The position numbers were made by a program, and so were the translations under genes. Below, piece after piece: positions 6,940 through 9,650 of a DNA stretch of 9,650 nucleotides. Each line of letters starts with the position of its first letter. Position 1 is the first letter of the stretch. The notes beneath the pieces are model-generated. The model worked only from the letters and a program-made list of their open reading frames with translations, was not told the origin of the DNA and did not search any database. The DNA comes from Methanobacteriota archaeon (lineage in GTDB: Archaea > Thermoplasmatota > Poseidoniia > Poseidoniales > Poseidoniaceae): contig NZXL01000010.1 of assembly GCA_002697705.1 (NCBI GenBank), positions 1 through 9,650 on the forward strand, written 5' to 3'.

Positions 6940-7947
6940 TTATTGCTTGGAAACTTCGCCTAATTTTTCTAACAAACCTTCGAAGATCTTCAATAACCCA
7001 CGTAGTGTAACCTCTGAAATATTGGCCACAGAACATACTTCGGCTTGAGTCCTTGAAGTTCCTGAATCTGATGCAGATTTATAGATCAATGCTGCTGCCA
7101 CGCCCATTGGCTTTTTGCCTTGCCAAATATCTTCATGAGGTTGAATCTTAGACCATAAATGATTGACTTGGGTATGGATATTTGGTGGAAGTTGTAAATC
7201 TGAAATGAATTTATCGAAATACTTGTCAGGGGAAGTAATCTTGTGAAGATTCAATTTCCGAGATACTTGCCTGATTAGACGAGAGAGTTCTTTTTCGGCA
7301 ACCCCATATGCTTCAGCAATTTCAGGGATTTGTCTTGGTAAGTCTTCTTCTCTAGCCACTAAGTATGTACATGCTGCGGTAACTCCAGCAATTGAACGAC
7401 CGGTGACGAAACCTTCACCGCTCAACTTTCTGTAGAGCCTGGCGGTTTCTTCTTGCAATGACTTTGGTAGGTCAGAGCGGTCTCGAATCATCTGATTTGC
7501 TTTTACCAAATTTCTCTCGCGACTTTTACGAGTTTTGGAACGTTCATCGATTACTCTCCTTCTACGCCAATCTCTGCGAGCTTGTGAGTTCAAACCATGC
7601 CTTGCCGCTGAACCTGTATTCAAGTCTTTAACATCAATAGTTGTGTTGAGGCCTTTATCGGCAAGAGTGTAAGTTGTTGGTTGACCAACTCTTGAACGGT
7701 CTTGTGAGTTGTCTCTATTGGTCCATTCTGCTCCTGGGTCTATAACGTTCTCTTCGACAACAAGTCCACATGAGTTACAGGCGATTTCACCTCTTGATTG
7801 GTCTAATTGCCAATCTACAGCCCCACATTCTTCGCAAGGTCTTGTGTGTCCATCAAGTACTCTGCGGTTTGGATCAATCAACCCATAATGCATTGGGACA
7901 GACGATGATGAATTCTCTTGTGTTCTCTTTTGGCTTCGGCTTGTCAT
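6940..7947 (-). CDS. tfb: Transcription initiation factor TFB (archaeal TFIIB)
   Basis: General transcription factor (335 aa) that bridges TBP-TATA DNA and RNA polymerase and helps open the promoter. The N-terminal zinc ribbon has C38, C41, C57 and C60 (PCEECG and ACNSCG) followed by GAEWTNRD. The B-reader/linker is the Arg-rich RRDWRRRRVIDERSKTRKS at about 124-142, leading into RERNL. Two cyclin repeats follow, about 146-235 (YRKLSGEGFVTGRSIAGVTAAC) and 241-330 (GKKPMGVAAALIYKS). The DNA-contacting helix-turn-helix TQAEVCSVANISEVTLRG is at about 300-317. Length and domain order are normal. The Ser/Arg-rich first 20 residues precede the conserved part. The ATG has a good Shine-Dalgarno site and a strong TATA box. 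Many archaea carry several TFBs, and whether this is the only copy cannot be seen here. Confidence 0.96.
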   Translation of the reverse strand: MTSRSQKRTQENSSSSVPMHYGLIDPNRRVLDGHTRPCEECGAVDWQLDQSRGEIACNSCGLVVEENVIDPGAEWTNRDNSQDRSRVGQPTTYTLADKGLNTTIDVKDLNTGSAARHGLNSQARRDWRRRRVIDERSKTRKSRERNLVKANQMIRDRSDLPKSLQEETARLYRKLSGEGFVTGRSIAGVTAACTYLVAREEDLPRQIPEIAEAYGVAEKELSRLIRQVSRKLNLHKITSPDKYFDKFISDLQLPPNIHTQVNHLWSKIQPHEDIWQGKKPMGVAAALIYKSASDSGTSRTQAEVCSVANISEVTLRGLLKIFEGLLEKLGEVSKQ

Positions 7948-7955
7948 CTACTAAA

Positions 7956-7961
7956 CTCCTT
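7956..7961 (-). promoter_or_regulatory. Shine-Dalgarno site for tfb
   Basis: The minus strand reads AAGGAG, 8 nt before the ATG at 7947. This confirms the start used here over the later in-frame Met at residue 19. Confidence 0.65.
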
Positions 7962-7968
7962 GTTATGT

Positions 7969-7982
7969 AGTCAGTACCGACT
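7969..7982. repeat. Imperfect 14-bp palindrome in the tfb core promoter
   Basis: AGTCAGTACCGACT has 6 of 7 complementary pairs, with the only mismatch at 7973/7978. It lies directly beside the TATA box on its start-site side, between TATA and the predicted start near 7961. A bound regulator there would block polymerase, so it is a candidate operator. No known regulator motif was recognised. Confidence 0.4.
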
Positions 7983-7983
7983 G

Positions 7984-7991
7984 TATATAAA
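7984..7991 (-). promoter_or_regulatory. TATA box of tfb
   Basis: The minus strand reads TTTATATA, an excellent match to the archaeal TATA consensus, preceded by the purine run AGGGG where a BRE would sit. The predicted start near 7961 gives a leader of about 14 nt holding the Shine-Dalgarno site. Confidence 0.75.
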
Positions 7992-8201
7992 CCCCTGCAT
8001 TATTATTTAAACAAATAAACGGGTGCATGTTAGGTATAAATGGTGATACTTTCGTCTTGTCGACAATACTAAAGAAGATTGAATTAATATAAAAAAGATT
8101 GTTTATCTCATGGGCTAAATATGTGGGAAGTCAAAGCATATTGATATTTATTTCAATGACATAGTTCAAAGACGGGACGCGGATGGGTAGATTTGAGAGA
8201 T
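7992..8201. other. AT-rich divergent spacer between tfb and purA
   Basis: This is the largest non-coding stretch in the window. It holds the AT-rich inverted repeat TTATTT-AAAC-AAATAA at 8003-8018, several TATA-like strings (for example TATAAA at 8036-8041) and two copies of AAGATTG, at 8075-8081 and 8095-8101. No RNA gene or convincing protein gene was found. The only + strand ATG frame of note (8027-8092) has 21 codons and could be chance. Confidence 0.5.
8145..8152 (+). promoter_or_regulatory. Candidate TATA box of purA
   Basis: TATTTATT lies about 50 bp before the purA ATG at 8202. It would place a start near 8175 and give a leader of about 27 nt. No strong Shine-Dalgarno site is seen in that leader. 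Other AT-rich strings upstream compete as candidates. Confidence 0.4.
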
Positions 8202-9506
8202 ATGCCAGCAACTGTAATTTTGGGTGCACAATGGGGCGATGAAGGAAAGGGTAAATTGGTTGACAGACTTGCAGAGCAAGCCACATGGGTCGCTAGATTT
8301 CAAGGGGGGAACAATGCAGGACACACCGTAGTTCTTGGCGAGCAAGTGCTCAAGTTTCACCTCTTGCCATCAGGAATTACCAGAAAGGAGTGTAATTTAA
8401 TTCTCGGAGATGGTATGGTAATCGACCCATGGGTATTGAATAAAGAACTGGTTGATTGGAAGGAATCCTCTGGTGAAGACCCACGTGGAGAGCGGTTATT
8501 TATCAGCGAAAGAGCGCATATTATCTTACCTTATCATTGTTATATGGACAGTTTGGACAAGAAGATTGGAACTACTGGGAGAGGTATAGGTCCAACTTAT
8601 GCAGATAAAATCAATAGAATCGGTCTTCGATTTGGAGATCTATCTGAAGTTGATGGTGACTTAGAATGGGCTTCATCGAGTAGCGAGCGAATGAATGCTT
8701 CACTCGAAGCGGCTGGTTCATCGGAAAGAGTTTCAGCAGAATCATTACTTGAAGATGTCAAATGGATTTGTGATAATTTCTCATCATCTATTGCTCATAC
8801 TGGTTTGATGTTAGATAATGCTTTGAAGCTTGGAGAGCATGTAATCCTTGAAGGTGCTCAAGGTTGTTTATTGGATATTGATCAAGGTACTTTCCCATAT
8901 GTTACATCCTCGGTCACCTCAAGAGGAAATTCAACTCATGGGGCAGGGATTCATCCTGGTCATGTCGAAGAAGTGATTGGAATTACTAAGGCTTACATTA
9001 CAAGAGTTGGAAATGGAGCAATGCCTACAGAACTTTTGGATGAAGTCGGCGACCATCTTGGGACAGTAGGCCATGAATTTGGAACTACCACTGGCCGTAA
9101 GAGAAGATGTGGATGGTTTGATGCAGTTGTAATGAGGCATGCTCATAGAATTAATGGTTTCACAGGATTGGCTTTGACGAAATTAGATGTTTTAGGTGGA
9201 TTGGATGAAATCAATATTTGTGTAGCCTATGAATTAGATGGGCAAGAGATTAGAGAGATGCCGTCCAGTGCTTCTGCGCTAGCTCGTTGCAAACCAATTT
9301 ACATCACAATGCCAGGATTCCCATCTCATTCGTTGACTGAATGGTTAGGTATTGCAAAGAAAGCAAATGAAGATAGTATGGGATTCAAAGCACTTCCATC
9401 AGCAGCGCAACATTACATCAAGCAACTCGAAGTTTTGGTTGGTGTTCCTTGTTCAAGCGTTGGTGTTGGCCCTGACCGTGATGCTACAATTGACCGCGTA
9501 GATTGA
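8202..9506 (+). CDS. purA: Adenylosuccinate synthetase
   Basis: Cytoplasmic purine enzyme that joins IMP and aspartate using GTP to give adenylosuccinate, the first committed step to AMP. The 434 aa from the ATG at 8202 is a full-length family size. The GTP-binding loop is QWGDEGKGK at 10-18 with the catalytic D13. NNAGHTV at 37-43 carries the catalytic H41. GTTGRGIGPTYADK at 123-136 is the IMP-binding segment. Then come EGAQGCLLDIDQGTFPYVTSS (about 217-237), RVGNGAMPTE (268-277), TTTGRKRRCGWFDAV (295-309), TKLDVL (326-331) and the C-terminal GVGPDRDATI. All key residues are present. An in-frame TTG at 8193 would add only MRD, and family N-termini favour the ATG. No other pur genes are adjacent, so it looks monocistronic, possibly reading into the tRNA region. 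Confidence 0.97.
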   Translation: MPATVILGAQWGDEGKGKLVDRLAEQATWVARFQGGNNAGHTVVLGEQVLKFHLLPSGITRKECNLILGDGMVIDPWVLNKELVDWKESSGEDPRGERLFISERAHIILPYHCYMDSLDKKIGTTGRGIGPTYADKINRIGLRFGDLSEVDGDLEWASSSSERMNASLEAAGSSERVSAESLLEDVKWICDNFSSSIAHTGLMLDNALKLGEHVILEGAQGCLLDIDQGTFPYVTSSVTSRGNSTHGAGIHPGHVEEVIGITKAYITRVGNGAMPTELLDEVGDHLGTVGHEFGTTTGRKRRCGWFDAVVMRHAHRINGFTGLALTKLDVLGGLDEINICVAYELDGQEIREMPSSASALARCKPIYITMPGFPSHSLTEWLGIAKKANEDSMGFKALPSAAQHYIKQLEVLVGVPCSSVGVGPDRDATIDRVD

Positions 9507-9513
9507 TTGTTTA

Positions 9514-9527
9514 TTGATAAGTATCAA
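9514..9527. repeat. Inverted repeat TTGATA-AG-TATCAA between purA and tRNA-Ala
   Basis: A perfect 6-bp inverted repeat with a 2-bp centre, 8 bp after the purA stop. It is too AT-rich and its loop too short to be a stable RNA hairpin. It may be a protein-binding site or overlap the TATA region of the tRNA gene. Confidence 0.4.
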
Positions 9528-9532
9528 AAGGA

Positions 9533-9546
9533 ACGGGCGCTCCCGT
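9533..9546. repeat. GC-rich hairpin ACGGG-CGCT-CCCGT before tRNA-Ala
   Basis: A 5-bp perfect stem with a 4-nt loop, 9 bp before the tRNA 5' end. It could be a 3' end element of purA mRNA or part of the precursor-tRNA leader. No T run follows, so an intrinsic terminator of bacterial type is unlikely. Confidence 0.4.
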
Positions 9547-9555
9547 GGAATATAG

Positions 9556-9631
9556 GGGCGTTTAGCTCAGTTGGAAGAGTGCTTGGTTTGCAACCAAGAT
9601 GCCGGGGGTTCAAATCCCCCAACGTCCACCA
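9556..9631 (+). tRNA. tRNA-Ala (anticodon UGC), CCA encoded
   Basis: The complete cloverleaf can be drawn. The acceptor GGGCGTT pairs with AACGTCC (9621-9627) and contains the G3:U70 wobble pair that marks alanine tRNAs. The D arm starts GCTC at 9565. The anticodon stem is CTTGG/CCAAG with loop TTTGCAA, anticodon TGC, reading GCA codons. The variable loop is 5 nt, the T stem is GGGGG/CCCCC and the T loop TTCAAAT. The discriminator is A at 9628, followed by a genomically encoded CCA at 9629-9631. There is no intron. The mature tRNA body without CCA ends at 9628. Confidence 0.97.
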
Positions 9632-9650
9632 CCCCTCTCGAGTTCAAACC

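Noticed and set aside
8027..8092. 21-codon ORF in the tfb-purA spacer as a leader peptide
   Set aside because: It is too short to be significant, has no Shine-Dalgarno site, and the nearest TATA-like string is closer than the usual 26 bp. Purine codons or regulatory residues are not enriched.
9637..9650. T-loop-like GAGTTCAAACC at the window end as a tRNA fragment or attachment site
   Set aside because: There is no room for a tRNA body between it and tRNA-Ala, and it is not identical to the tRNA-Ala 3' end as an integration duplicate would be. The window stops before it can be judged.

Overview
The window reads as a chromosomal housekeeping segment of a planktonic euryarchaeon. A membrane-anchored archaeal LonB protease, TFB, an archaeal eL40 ribosomal protein, a UPF0147 protein and an archaeal-type A24 prepilin peptidase are all present, and TATA-box promoters can be seen. 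The mix of genes, the AT-rich codon use and the very tight packing suggest a low-GC Marine Group II (Poseidoniales-like) or related Thermoplasmatota genome. That placement is inference; no rRNA is present to confirm it.

Layout. Bases 1-66 are the last codons of an upstream gene. They are followed by lonB (+) and an MFS drug-efflux-type transporter (+). The transporter converges end-to-end on a UPF0147 gene (-). A 74-bp divergent spacer separates UPF0147 from a prepilin/prearchaellin peptidase (+), which converges on a 49-codon eL40 gene (-). A second divergent spacer leads to a metallo-beta-lactamase-fold protein (+) that has lost nearly all of its metal ligands. This gene converges, with overlapping stop codons, on a small beta-propeller-like gene (-). 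Next come a small putative zinc-binding protein (-) and tfb (-), probably co-transcribed from a strong TATA promoter upstream of tfb. A 254-bp divergent spacer, the largest in the window, precedes purA (+). The window ends with a complete tRNA-Ala(UGC) gene that encodes its own CCA.

Functionally this is a mixture: membrane protein quality control (LonB), export (MFS), surface-filament maturation (A24 peptidase), translation (eL40, tRNA-Ala), transcription initiation (TFB) and purine synthesis (PurA). There is no sign of a phage, transposon, CRISPR array or defence island. Transcription units are short and alternate in strand. Some starts have good Shine-Dalgarno sites (lonB, MFS, UPF0147, tfb). 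Others (eL40, prepilin peptidase) have a TATA-like element about 26-27 bp before the ATG and so look leaderless. The least ordinary part is the central 5.2-6.9 kb stretch with the degenerate MBL-fold protein, the four-blade propeller-like protein and the small Cys-rich protein. I found no convincing new multi-gene system.
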